From the IMG/VR virus record IMGVR_UViG_3300012920_000338, positions 1 through 21,356 of that record: a stretch of DNA of 21,356 nt. One strand, 5' to 3'. Shown one piece after another: positions 6,923 through 13,604 of the stretch. Position 1 is the first letter of the stretch, and each line of letters begins with the position of its first letter. This stretch comes from a virus. A program made the translations under genes and the position numbers. The notes under the pieces are model-generated. The model searched no databases, had not been told where the DNA came from, and was given only the letters and a program-made list of their open reading frames with translations.

Positions 6923-7113
6923 TAATACCCCATAGTAACATGTGAATAAGCATCAGGACAAGTGTCCAGAGGTTCTCCACACATGCAAAGTTCGTTTTCT
7001 TCTTCTTCTCTAGTTGGCGCGCCAACCATATCCCTAATATCACTTTCGGTAAATTTTTGTTTACCATCAATGATAGATTGTTCTGCCAATAATCTAATCA
7101 TATCTTCATTCAT
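6922..7113 (-). CDS. Small protein with a C-terminal Cys cluster (63 aa)
   Basis: I choose the ATG at 7113 (MNEDMIRLLAEQ), not the longer 7137 start. It makes the standard ATGA overlap with the upstream stop and has GAGGAG 8 nt before it. The protein is acidic and helical at first (residues 1-45), ending ELCMCGEPLDTCPDAYSHVTMGY. The CxC-x(6)-C plus His suggests a possible small zinc site. I recall similar C-CG-P tails on small marine-phage proteins; function unknown. Confidence 0.72.
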   Translation of the reverse strand: MNEDMIRLLAEQSIIDGKQKFTESDIRDMVGAPTREEEENELCMCGEPLDTCPDAYSHVTMGY

Positions 7114-7316
7114 AAACATCTCTCCTCGAACATACATTCAAACAATTCGTTTCTTTTGTTATTCATAAATTCTTTACCATTGTTAACATCTCTACCAACA
7201 ATTACACTTTCTCTGTTAAATTTTTCAAACAAAACTTTTAACACATCAAAGTCGCCCATATTGTCAATTAACTCGGCAATCTCTTCTTTTACTATATCAT
7301 TTACTAAATTACTCAT
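7110..7316 (-). CDS. Small helical hypothetical protein (68 aa)
   Basis: First gene of the small-gene cassette. A 68-residue acidic, mainly helical protein beginning MSNLVNDIVKEEIAELIDNM with no recognised motif. It has a good SD (AGGAG) and lies just downstream of the promoter at 7339-7367. Its stop overlaps the next start as ATGA. Early-expressed small acidic phage proteins often bind and redirect host factors, but nothing in the sequence shows this here. Confidence 0.72.
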   Translation of the reverse strand: MSNLVNDIVKEEIAELIDNMGDFDVLKVLFEKFNRESVIVGRDVNNGKEFMNNKRNELFECMFEERCL

Positions 7317-7338
7317 ATTTACTCCTATTTAAAATTAT

Positions 7339-7367
7339 ATTATACTATACTTTCTTGTCTTTGTAAA
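7339..7367 (-). promoter_or_regulatory. Sigma70-type promoter for the 7316 cassette
   Basis: The minus strand reads TTTACA (7362-7367), 17 bp, TATAAT (7339-7344), within AACACTTTAC. The ATG is 22 bp beyond the -10 box, leaving room for a leader with SD AGGAG. The promoter overlaps the 3' end of the 50-residue gene. Confidence 0.85.
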
Positions 7368-7497
7368 GTGTTTTTTCAACTTTTTTTTCATAATCTTCCC
7401 AATCATGTGGCGTACCAGCATTGGGTTTTTTATTTTCCACGGCCCTCTTCCAGGCTTGACCTTGGAGAGTTCCTGGTATTTTATCTTTTTCCTTCAT
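7345..7497 (-). CDS. Small lysine-rich protein (50 aa)
   Basis: A 50-residue protein starting MKEKDKIPGTLQGQAWKRAV and continuing through NAGTPHDWEDYEKK to a basic end. Its ATG overlaps the stop of the 125-residue gene as ATGA, which strongly supports translation. It has no recognised motif. The last ten codons coincide with the -35 box and spacer of the next promoter (coding EKTLYKDKKV), so coding and promoter function share the same DNA. Confidence 0.68.
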   Translation of the reverse strand: MKEKDKIPGTLQGQAWKRAVENKKPNAGTPHDWEDYEKKVEKTLYKDKKV

Positions 7498-7871
7498 TTT
7501 AGATAATCGGGGCCATATACCCTGTGTGTTTTGTGTTGTTCCGCAATATTGTAACCATCAAATAAGTTACCTCTTGCCTTGTTTAAGGTAGGTTTAGCCC
7601 AACCAGCCGCCTTTAAAACATCTCCAACTTTAAATTTATCATTACAAAGGTTTATAAAACCCCAAACACTTCTATGATTATTGCGTTCTGTTGTAATTAT
7701 TTTAATATACTTTTTACCAACCAGGGCTTCGTGTTTTATATCATAATCTGGTTCAGCAGTATGGGGAAATGCCTTATGTAATGCCCTTGTAATATTCTCG
7801 CAAAGTTCTTCACACAATTGAAGCAACTCTTGTTCTTGGTTTACTTGATTTACTAATTCATTTAATTTCAT
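7494..7871 (-). CDS. Conserved marine-phage hypothetical protein (125 aa)
   Basis: I place the start at 7871 (MKLNELVNQVNQEQ) because it makes a TAATG overlap with the upstream gene and has GGAGG 8 nt before it; the in-frame ATG at 7907 lies inside that gene. The N-terminus is helical. The core KKYIKIITTERNNHRSVWGF, then KFKVGDVLKAAGWAKPTLNKARGN, resembles small proteins I recall from T7-like and T4-like marine phages. The pattern of short strands ending in basic loops suggests a small nucleic-acid-associated domain (weak inference). Function unknown. Confidence 0.75.
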   Translation of the reverse strand: MKLNELVNQVNQEQELLQLCEELCENITRALHKAFPHTAEPDYDIKHEALVGKKYIKIITTERNNHRSVWGFINLCNDKFKVGDVLKAAGWAKPTLNKARGNLFDGYNIAEQHKTHRVYGPDYLK

Positions 7872-8095
7872 TATCTGGCCCTCCATGTATGAGTCATAGT
7901 GTCCCAATCGGTAACAAGGTCCCAGCCTTTATCGAATAGAACAGCTTCCATTGACTCAGTTTCAAACTGAAGTTTAGCCTTGGCATCATCAGTAAGAGTA
8001 CTGAGGTCGGTCGCAAGGTTCTGGATAACCATACCCTTGAGAGTCTCGGCTCTCAGCCCTTCGTAGGCCTTTGTTTCTAGTATTCTTTGTGTCAT
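7871..8095 (-). CDS. Small hypothetical protein (74 aa)
   Basis: First gene after the promoter at 8125-8153. A 74-residue soluble protein beginning MTQRILETKAYEGLRAETLK, helical through residue 50 and ending in a tryptophan-containing segment (DWDTMTHTWRAR). SD AGGAG lies 5 nt before the ATG. It has no recognised motif. Its local G+C seems higher than its neighbours', as in the other small genes here. Confidence 0.72.
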   Translation of the reverse strand: MTQRILETKAYEGLRAETLKGMVIQNLATDLSTLTDDAKAKLQFETESMEAVLFDKGWDLVTDWDTMTHTWRAR

Positions 8096-8124
8096 CTTTA
8101 CTCCTTTCTTTATTTTATATGTCT

Positions 8125-8153
8125 ATTATAACACATGTTTTAGAAAAAGTAAA
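8125..8153 (-). promoter_or_regulatory. Sigma70-type promoter for the 8095 cassette
   Basis: The minus strand reads TTTACT (8148-8153), 17 bp, TATAAT (8125-8130), inside AACACTTTAC. The leader to the ATG at 8095 carries the SD AAGGAG. Confidence 0.85.
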
Positions 8154-8162
8154 GTGTTTTTT

Positions 8163-8187
8163 TAAAAATGTTACATGATTGTAACAT
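8163..8187 (-). terminator. Intrinsic terminator after the helicase operon
   Basis: On the minus strand ATGTTAC pairs with GTAACAT around the loop AATCAT, followed at once by five T residues. This hairpin plus T-run fits an intrinsic terminator. It lies between the last gene of the gp41 operon and the promoter of the next cassette. Confidence 0.62.
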
Positions 8188-8197
8188 AAGGAAACGA

Positions 8198-8215
8198 AGG
8201 AGGATTTCTCCTCCT
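8198..8215 (-). terminator. Second hairpin (AGGAGGA-GAAA-TCCTCCT)
   Basis: A 7-bp perfect stem closed by a GAAA tetraloop on the minus strand, about 10 bp upstream (in transcription sense) of the first T-run terminator. It lacks a long T-run, so it may be a transcript 3' end stabiliser or part of a tandem terminator. Confidence 0.5.
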
Positions 8216-8247
8216 CCGCGATTGATTATATAATATAATATTATATC

Positions 8248-8427
8248 TTAGTCACTCTTGACCAGGGTGAAAATACCCCATGCTAAACCTATCCAGGCTA
8301 GAACTTTGGCCAATCCGCCAAATAAAATGACTGAAAGACATCCTCCAATTAGTAAAAGTCCATCGTAAGATGTTCTCTCACCTAGTCTGTCCATAACCCA
8401 GTCCTTAGCTTTTAGTAACATATCCAT
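8248..8427 (-). CDS. Small membrane protein (59 aa)
   Basis: A 59-residue protein starting MDMLLKAKDWVMDRLGERTS. A hydrophobic stretch runs from about 22 to 56 (GLLLIGGCLSVILFGGLAKV, then LAWIGLAWGIFTLV), enough for one long or two short membrane segments. SD AGGAG lies 6 nt before the ATG. I recall close relatives of this KAKDW...LGERTSYDG protein in marine phages; a lysis-related or membrane-modulating role is possible but unproven. It is the last gene before the tandem hairpins and follows the helicase by ten bases. Confidence 0.75.
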   Translation of the reverse strand: MDMLLKAKDWVMDRLGERTSYDGLLLIGGCLSVILFGGLAKVLAWIGLAWGIFTLVKSD

Positions 8428-8436
8428 ATATTTCTC

Positions 8437-9828
8437 CTATATTTTAAATTCCGCAAAGGTGTCCTTTGTTTCACGGTCACCCCATGTTGCGATTGGTTTA
8501 TCAGGTACAGGATCTGCCATAAGGTTCTCCTGAGCTGATTCTTCTACATCATATAATTTCATGCGGGAACGATCAATACCAACTACAAACCGTTTATACT
8601 TGGTCGGATCGTTATATCTATTTTTCAATTGTTTTACTAACAATTGGCCTAACTCTTCAAGTTCCTCTGTTGATATTAGAGCAAACATTAAGTCAGCCGT
8701 TGCTGGTAAACCAAATGATTCAGATGTATCCTCAAGTCCGACATCGGTATTACTATACCCTGACCTTGTGGTCTGTGTTGCCGATACTATTGGAACATTG
8801 AATTCCACAGCCAATCCACGGAGTTCTTCCGCGATGGCCTTAATGTATGAATAACTATTTATACTTCCACCGAGCCCTCTCATACGGCTAGACGCACAAA
8901 TATTTAAATAATCTATATAAATCATATCAGGTCTAAAGTTCTTTTTCATCTTTAATTCATTAAGAAGAGCCCTGAAATGACCTGTATGCGCTGCCCCTGT
9001 TGGATATTCTTTTACTATAAGTTTTCCAATAGACGCAGTTGCAATCTTTTGTATCTTAGAATCAAATGCATTTTTAGATATTCTTTGTAATTGTTCTATA
9101 GGCAAGTCCATAAGATTTGCATCTATTCTTTCTGCGATTCTTTCTTCTGCCATTTCCATTGTAATATATAAAACATTCTTACCTTGTTGTAATGCAGATG
9201 CCGCGCAATGACACATAAAGAGTGATTTACCTACACCTGTTCCAGCAAGGGCAATATTTAATGTTTTATTTGGTAAACCACCTTTTGTAATTTTATTAAA
9301 ATAATCTAAATCAAATGGAATTCTATCCTCTTTTTTACTATAAAAATCAAATCTTTCATCTGAATTATCTATGTAATCATGACCTATTGCCTGGTCGAAA
9401 GATACACCTAATGCATCTGATAGTATTTCTGGAATGGCACCTTCAGTTTTTTCTAAATTTTTTCCATCGATTATTTGTATTGAATCCATAATCGCGTTGT
9501 AAACTGCCCTATCCCTACACCACTTCTCTGATTCTCTGATTAAGTAATCTGTATCTATGTCTACCTTTTTAGATATTTCGGATATAAGAACAGCCGATTC
9601 ATTAAGTATATCTTCAGACGCACTTGTTTTTCTTAGTTCTAATTCTAATACACTTGTTGTTGGTAATTTATTGTGTTTATTTACGAAGTTTGTAATTAAA
9701 TCGAATACAGTTTTATGAGAACCCTCGAAAAATTCTCTCTTAACATAGGGAATAACTCTTCTGCAATACTCTTCGTTATTGAGAAGATTGCTCAGTATGT
9801 GTGTTGGTAGTTGATGTTTTATTTCCAA
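8437..9828 (-). CDS. 41: Replicative DNA helicase gp41 (DnaB family)
   Basis: A 463-residue T4 gp41-type helicase: hexameric 5'-3' unwinding on the lagging strand with primase at the fork. The N-terminal helical domain (1-150) is followed by the RecA-like core with Walker A AGTGVGKS (195-202), TMEMAEERIAERI (about 223-235), Walker B MIYIDYLN (302-309) and SATQTTRSG (motif H3/H4 region). The length matches T4 gp41 (475). The start is a TTG at 9826-9828, with GAGG 6 nt before it; no ATG occurs before residue 114, and the conserved N-terminal helix needs this start. This creates a 53-bp overlap with the preceding 118-residue gene, unusual among its neighbours. Confidence 0.95.
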   Translation of the reverse strand: MEIKHQLPTHILSNLLNNEEYCRRVIPYVKREFFEGSHKTVFDLITNFVNKHNKLPTTSVLELELRKTSASEDILNESAVLISEISKKVDIDTDYLIRESEKWCRDRAVYNAIMDSIQIIDGKNLEKTEGAIPEILSDALGVSFDQAIGHDYIDNSDERFDFYSKKEDRIPFDLDYFNKITKGGLPNKTLNIALAGTGVGKSLFMCHCAASALQQGKNVLYITMEMAEERIAERIDANLMDLPIEQLQRISKNAFDSKIQKIATASIGKLIVKEYPTGAAHTGHFRALLNELKMKKNFRPDMIYIDYLNICASSRMRGLGGSINSYSYIKAIAEELRGLAVEFNVPIVSATQTTRSGYSNTDVGLEDTSESFGLPATADLMFALISTEELEELGQLLVKQLKNRYNDPTKYKRFVVGIDRSRMKLYDVEESAQENLMADPVPDKPIATWGDRETKDTFAEFKI

Positions 9829-10132
9829 TTCTTGCCTCTTTATTTTCCAGTGAGTCCATTATAATATGTTGTAACAGAGCCCCTAGGTAATTATTAAAAT
9901 CTTCATCTTTTTGAAGAAACTCGTAATCATGGTCAGCAGGGTCCTGAATATTATAGTTGAAAGATAACTTTGCGTTAGTTTTTTCTTCGTTCTCTTTTAC
10001 ACTAACTGCACCGTATACAACTATAACATCAGCATATTTACCAGTCTTAATTCTAACTCCATAAAACTCTGCTAGTTCACCACCAGGATTTTCAACCAAT
10101 GTATAATCGGTATTAGATATATTATAACTCAT
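9776..10132 (-). CDS. Conserved small protein between uvsX and gp41 (118 aa)
   Basis: A 118-residue acidic protein. The first half looks beta-rich (ELAEFYGVRIKTGKYADVIV, then VYGAVSVKENEE, then AKLSFNYNIQD), then a helix DFNNYLGALLQHIIMDSLEN and a polar tail. I recall a conserved gene at this same place in T4-like marine phages, with no assigned function. Being wedged between recombinase and helicase suggests a replication or recombination accessory role (inference). The ATG is one base after the uvsX stop, and the SD (GAGGAG) is formed by the last uvsX codons. The polar tail overlaps the helicase start. Confidence 0.82.
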   Translation of the reverse strand: MSYNISNTDYTLVENPGGELAEFYGVRIKTGKYADVIVVYGAVSVKENEEKTNAKLSFNYNIQDPADHDYEFLQKDEDFNNYLGALLQHIIMDSLENKEARIGNKTSTTNTHTEQSSQ

Positions 10133-10133
10133 T

Positions 10134-11189
10134 TTACTCCTCTTGTAAAGTACTTTCTAAATCAATGTCAAGCAATGGTTTGTGACCAATAGAATAATAT
10201 GATGTTAGAAATTCTTTAAAGTCTGTATTTTCAAAGATAGGTAACCAAAAGTCCTTTTCTCTTGTTGCCTTTTCTCTTACCTTAGGTTCTTGTATTTCAC
10301 CTGTATCTTTATCAACTGCGGCATACCAACCCATAGAAGGTTTTACTACATATCCACCAGCCAATGCTACTTCTAATAGACCAGAGTATTGCTGAATACC
10401 ACCTTCCCAGGATACGCCGATTGGTACTTTAGATTTTTCTTTGACAAATCTTGACTTCTCGACATTAATTACAAAGTTATAACCTGTAACATCTTTACCT
10501 GTTTTTTCTTGTTGTCTTCCTATAATCCAGATATTGTCGGCCGAGTAATAAACACCCGTACCACCTGATACAATCGCCTTAGGGAATAGTCCAATTTCTT
10601 GATAGGTATGATTAACGGCAAGTAAAGGGATATTCTTCATTGTAAGATAAGGAGTAACCATTCGGAATAATCCCTTTAGTGCCTTGGCCCTTGACATATC
10701 TGCCACTGACTTTTCGTTAAGAGCATCTTCTAGCTCTTTTTTACTTGCGAGGTTACCAATAGAATCAATTACAATTACTACTTTATCTCCTCTTTCAATA
10801 TTATCTAACTGACCTACTAAGTCAAACTTTAATTGTTCGACATCAGTAATAGGAGTGTGTAGTACTCTTTTTGCATCAATTCCAAATGCCTCGAAATAGC
10901 TTTGTGGTGATCCAAATTCTGAATCATAAAATAGTAATACTGAATCTTCGTGTTCTTTCAAGTATGCACTAGCCATAAGTAGTGCAAATGAAGTTTTGAA
11001 GTGTTTACTTGGTCCTGCCAAAACAGTAAGACCTGAAGTCAACCCACCATCGGGATCACCTGACAATGCTACATTAATCATAGGTACTTCGGTTGGTACC
11101 ATATCCTTTTCTGTAAAGAATACAGATTTATCTAAAACCTCTGTAGTTTTAATTTTAGAATTCTTTTTTAGTTTATCCATTACTGACAT
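10134..11189 (-). CDS. uvsX: RecA-like recombinase UvsX
   Basis: A 351-residue T4 UvsX homologue that forms filaments on single-stranded DNA and drives strand exchange for recombination-dependent replication. Walker A GPSKHFKT lies at 59-66, in the T4-type form with K in place of the second G. LLFYDSEFGSP (85-95) carries the catalytic acidic residue, and Walker B KVVIVIDSIGNL is at 136-147. VSGGTGVYYSADNIWII follows as the DNA-binding L2 region and strand. An SD (GAGGA) lies in the last codons of the bS21 gene, one base upstream. The position before gp41 matches the T4-like replication module. The C-terminal acidic tail (DIDLESTLQEE) is typical of RecA-family proteins. Confidence 0.95.
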   Translation of the reverse strand: MSVMDKLKKNSKIKTTEVLDKSVFFTEKDMVPTEVPMINVALSGDPDGGLTSGLTVLAGPSKHFKTSFALLMASAYLKEHEDSVLLFYDSEFGSPQSYFEAFGIDAKRVLHTPITDVEQLKFDLVGQLDNIERGDKVVIVIDSIGNLASKKELEDALNEKSVADMSRAKALKGLFRMVTPYLTMKNIPLLAVNHTYQEIGLFPKAIVSGGTGVYYSADNIWIIGRQQEKTGKDVTGYNFVINVEKSRFVKEKSKVPIGVSWEGGIQQYSGLLEVALAGGYVVKPSMGWYAAVDKDTGEIQEPKVREKATREKDFWLPIFENTDFKEFLTSYYSIGHKPLLDIDLESTLQEE

Positions 11190-11190
11190 A

Positions 11191-11457
11191 TTATTTTCCT
11201 CTTGTTTTTCTAAAAGTACCTATTTGGTTTACTCTTTCATATTTACGCCATCTGGCAATTGCCTCGGCCTTTTTTCTTTTTCTTTTTGCTGTTGGTTTTT
11301 CGTAAAATTCTTTTTTACGGACATCTTGTAGAATACCAGCTCTTTCTACTGCCTTTCTAAACTTTCTTAACCCGACATCAAACGGCATAGGTTTGGCAGG
11401 GCGTTTATCATTTTTTCTTCGCCTTTGGTTTTGTGGTCTTAAATCAATACTTGGCAT
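11191..11457 (-). CDS. rpsU: Phage-encoded ribosomal protein bS21
   Basis: An 88-residue, very basic protein. The bS21 core spans about 27-67: [20 protein letters not shown], then [17 protein letters not shown], the family signature. It has a 25-residue basic N-terminal extension ([16 protein letters not shown]) and a C-terminal extension ([20 protein letters not shown]), making it longer than bacterial bS21 (about 65-71). In bacteria bS21 sits beside the 16S 3' end and influences mRNA recognition at initiation. Phage bS21 is reported from several marine phages, including pelagiphages; incorporation into host ribosomes is the usual proposal. SD AGGAG lies 4 nt before the ATG. It is transcribed with uvsX and gp41. 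Confidence 0.93.
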   Translation of the reverse strand: MPSIDLRPQNQRRRKNDKRPAKPMPFDVGLRKFRKAVERAGILQDVRKKEFYEKPTAKRKRKKAEAIARWRKYERVNQIGTFRKTRGK

Positions 11458-11469
11458 AATTCTCCTATT

Positions 11470-11883
11470 TTAAATTTTTTGTTCACACACTCTTTTTCTT
11501 AAATCACTAGTTGAAAATCTATGGTCTCGTTTATTAAAGTAAAACTCAATATCTCTTTGTTTACATAAATCTCTACCAGTGAAGTCCTTATCTCGATACT
11601 CGACTCCCATAATCTTGACATCAATATCATACATAGAAAGAATATCCAATAATTCTTCTTCGGTATTATAAACTAATATTTCATCTACATATTTAATTGA
11701 GGCCAATTGTGCCTGCCTTTCTACTATGTTTTGGACAGGTTTATTTTTCTCTGGTCTGTCAACAGAAGGATCATTCTGTAGTGCACATATTAGATAATCG
11801 CACACACTTTTTGCCTCTCTTAACATTGCACAATGACCTGCGTGAAGTAAGTCAAAGGTAGATGCTGTAATACCAATTTTCAT
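11470..11883 (-). CDS. Cytidylyltransferase-like protein (TagD/HldE-C type)
   Basis: A 137-residue single-domain nucleotidyltransferase. TASTFDLLHAGH (6-17) carries the HxGH nucleotide-binding motif, and HRFSTSDLRKRV (121-132) the S-T-S-x-L signature. Length and motifs match glycerol-3-phosphate cytidylyltransferase and the ADP-heptose adenylyltransferase domain, which activate small phosphorylated sugars or polyols. GVEYRDKDFTG at 93-103 is like the HldE/RfaE subgroup. The substrate cannot be read from the sequence. It starts in a TAATG overlap with the GIY-YIG-like gene. Nearby epimerase and UDP-glucose dehydrogenase genes suggest a shared link to sugar nucleotides. Confidence 0.88.
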   Translation of the reverse strand: MKIGITASTFDLLHAGHCAMLREAKSVCDYLICALQNDPSVDRPEKNKPVQNIVERQAQLASIKYVDEILVYNTEEELLDILSMYDIDVKIMGVEYRDKDFTGRDLCKQRDIEFYFNKRDHRFSTSDLRKRVCEQKI

Positions 11884-12569
11884 TACGAATAAAAGTCCTC
11901 AATGAATTTAAAAGCCATTTCTTTATTTTTAACACCTATGTTAAAATGATTTCTAACACCAACCTCTTTGATGTCTGTAATACCAAACTCTTCGCAGAAG
12001 GTATATAACTGTTCCTTCCTAGTTTCTAATACATCATCTTTTGCATGTATCATTATTTTTAACAATACTTCATCGTCAGTTGTAATCTCTAAAACTGGTT
12101 GCATCTTATGCGTTGTTTCAAACTCTAATTGATGATGATGGGATTTTACAACATAGACATTTAATCTGCCCTTAAATATATTGTAATTTTCCACATACCA
12201 GTCTGGTTGTGATTCGAAATTGTCATGTTGACTTTTTTCAAATTCGTTAAATAATTCACTCATTTTTGCCATAATAAAACACTCCTTATAATGTCCAGAG
12301 ACTGAGTTATCTCTTGGACTTTCATTAGTAATTAAAAAGGATTCCAATAAAAAAGATTGGTAATCCCGTTTGTCAAATCGTTCAAGGTTTCTTGCGATGA
12401 TGTATAAATCTTTAATATCGTATCCCTTGTCTCCGACATGAGATTGGGCTCTATTTTTATTACCCTTTCCAATATATACCCATTTTCCATCTTCTTTATA
12501 ACCATAAACATACTGACCTAATGTTTCCCAACAAGCTGCAGGTATAGATTCAGTATCTTTTAAAAACAT
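11883..12569 (-). CDS. GIY-YIG-like nuclease-domain protein
   Basis: A 228-residue protein. QYVYGYKEDGKWVYIGKGNKNR (split as QYVYGYK at 19-25 and VYIGKGNKNR at 31-40) matches the GIY...YIG core, R40 fits the catalytic Arg, and E76 in LLESFLITNESP fits the metal-binding Glu. The C-terminal 130 residues are unrecognised. GIY-YIG proteins include homing endonucleases, and free-standing ones are common in T4-like phages. Attack on host DNA or mobility are both possible. The promoter's -10 box lies 8 nt before the ATG and no SD is present, so the transcript should start at or next to the ATG (leaderless). Confidence 0.78.
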   Translation of the reverse strand: MFLKDTESIPAACWETLGQYVYGYKEDGKWVYIGKGNKNRAQSHVGDKGYDIKDLYIIARNLERFDKRDYQSFLLESFLITNESPRDNSVSGHYKECFIMAKMSELFNEFEKSQHDNFESQPDWYVENYNIFKGRLNVYVVKSHHHQLEFETTHKMQPVLEITTDDEVLLKIMIHAKDDVLETRKEQLYTFCEEFGITDIKEVGVRNHFNIGVKNKEMAFKFIEDFYS

Positions 12570-12577
12570 ATGGGTAT

Positions 12578-12606
12578 ATTATAACACACTTTTAATTAAA
12601 AGTAAA
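12578..12606 (-). promoter_or_regulatory. Sigma70-type promoter giving a predicted leaderless transcript (12569 operon)
   Basis: The minus strand reads TTTACT (12601-12606), 17 bp, TATAAT (12578-12583), then exactly 8 nt to the ATG at 12569. A perfect 16-bp palindrome (12588-12603) fills most of the spacer and overlaps half of the -35 box. The promoter drives GIY-YIG, cytidylyltransferase, bS21, uvsX and gp41. Confidence 0.86.
12588..12603. promoter_or_regulatory. Perfect palindrome in promoter spacer, possible operator
   Basis: ACTTTTAATTAAAAGT reads the same on both strands. The same element with a mismatched centre (ACTTTTAAATAAAAGT) sits at 18811-18826, at an identical offset from its -35 box. 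Position between -35 and -10 suits a repressor or phage regulator site; AT-rich chance palindromes are possible. Confidence 0.45.
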
Positions 12607-12609
12607 GTG

Positions 12610-13029
12610 TTATTCTTCATAAATTAACCCATCTTTTTCAATTAATGCCGCTCTATTCATCATGTGGCCTTGTTCTGTATCAGCCTTTGATTGTCCAAAG
12701 TATGGTACTGCATGGAATTCATCAATCTGTTGTTGATTAATACTATACTTAGAATCGCCAATAAATAATTCTCCAAGTATTCTTCCGAACTTACCTTTGT
12801 CATGAGACACTAATTGAATATCTTTACCATCTAATATTCTAACTAAATTAGCCTTAGATGCCTTGCCATAAAATTTTTCTTTTAAATCACGGGTTCTGGA
12901 TTCTGGAGTATCAATACCCATCATTCTAACCCTTTGTTTTTTATAAGTCATTCCGAAACCTAAATCGATATCTACATCAACCGTGTCTCCATCAATAACT
13001 CTATCTACGATAACTTTGTATCTGTACAT
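12610..13029 (-). CDS. Staphylococcal-nuclease-like (SNase/TNase) protein
   Basis: A 139-residue single-domain SNase-fold protein. VDRVIDGDTVDVDIDLGFG (8-26) gives the calcium-binding Asp residues, and RVRMMGIDTPES (33-44) places R35 and E43 like the catalytic Arg and Glu of micrococcal nuclease. DKGKFGRILGELF (77-89) supplies the second catalytic Arg (R83). All key residues are present, so a Ca-dependent sugar-nonspecific nuclease is likely. No signal peptide is visible, so it should act in the host cytoplasm, for example on host DNA or RNA. SD AGGAG lies before the ATG. It follows the SleB-like gene by eight bases. Confidence 0.9.
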   Translation of the reverse strand: MYRYKVIVDRVIDGDTVDVDIDLGFGMTYKKQRVRMMGIDTPESRTRDLKEKFYGKASKANLVRILDGKDIQLVSHDKGKFGRILGELFIGDSKYSINQQQIDEFHAVPYFGQSKADTEQGHMMNRAALIEKDGLIYEE

Positions 13030-13037
13030 TTTTTCTC

Positions 13038-13604
13038 CTATTTGTAGAATAAGTGGTTATCAATAACCGCCACTAATTCTAATTGTTTTGACCAATAAGG
13101 TTCTACAAAATCTGCATGATACCATAATGATCCTTCTGTTATATCAGGATATGCTCCCGACAATACTAAATCTGCAATCCAGAGAGAGTCCAACCAAGTC
13201 TCCGAATCCTTTGGTTCGTCTGATTTACCATCACAATACCAACTAAATTGACATTGATTTCTAATAGGTACTTCATTACCTTTCCAATTAATCTTTGTTT
13301 TTGCCTGATATATTACACCGCATACACTATTTGGAAACATATTAGAATGTTCTCTGTTTATTACAACATGTGCAACTGCAAGTTTTCCTGCGAATGATTG
13401 ATTTGCCGCTTCAAAATAAACATTTTTAGCAAGACAAACTATATCTTGATCATTATCTAAATCTACTGTATGACCATGATAAGTTAAATTGTTTTTATCA
13501 TTTTCGTATTTAATAACATCAGCCGTTAAATGCGGTAACAATAATATACTACAAACAATTGCAGCTATCCATAAGGATATTTTTCCATAGTCTGGGTCAT
13601 TCAT
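13038..13604 (-). CDS. Membrane-anchored SleB/CwlJ-type cell wall hydrolase
   Basis: A 188-residue protein. A hydrophobic segment at about 10-28 (SLWIAAIVCSILLLPHLTA) forms a signal anchor, with the catalytic domain beyond it from residue 53. CLAKNVYFEAANQSFAGKLA (57-76) carries the family's catalytic Glu (E65), followed by VAHVVINR and CQFSWYCDG (118-126). SleB/Hydrolase_2 enzymes cleave peptidoglycan glycan strands as lytic transglycosylases. An uncleaved weakly hydrophobic anchor would fit a signal-arrest-release endolysin; this is inference. It starts in an ATGA overlap with the epimerase gene, placing a probable lysis enzyme among metabolism genes rather than in the late block. Confidence 0.88.
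   Translation of the reverse strand: MNDPDYGKISLWIAAIVCSILLLPHLTADVIKYENDKNNLTYHGHTVDLDNDQDIVCLAKNVYFEAANQSFAGKLAVAHVVINREHSNMFPNSVCGVIYQAKTKINWKGNEVPIRNQCQFSWYCDGKSDEPKDSETWLDSLWIADLVLSGAYPDITEGSLWYHADFVEPYWSKQLELVAVIDNHLFYK

Noticed and set aside
7114-7137. Upstream ATG codons for the 63-residue Cys-cluster gene
   Set aside because: Starting at 7137 places the SD inside the gene and enlarges the overlap; 7113 has the SD at 8 nt and the standard ATGA junction.
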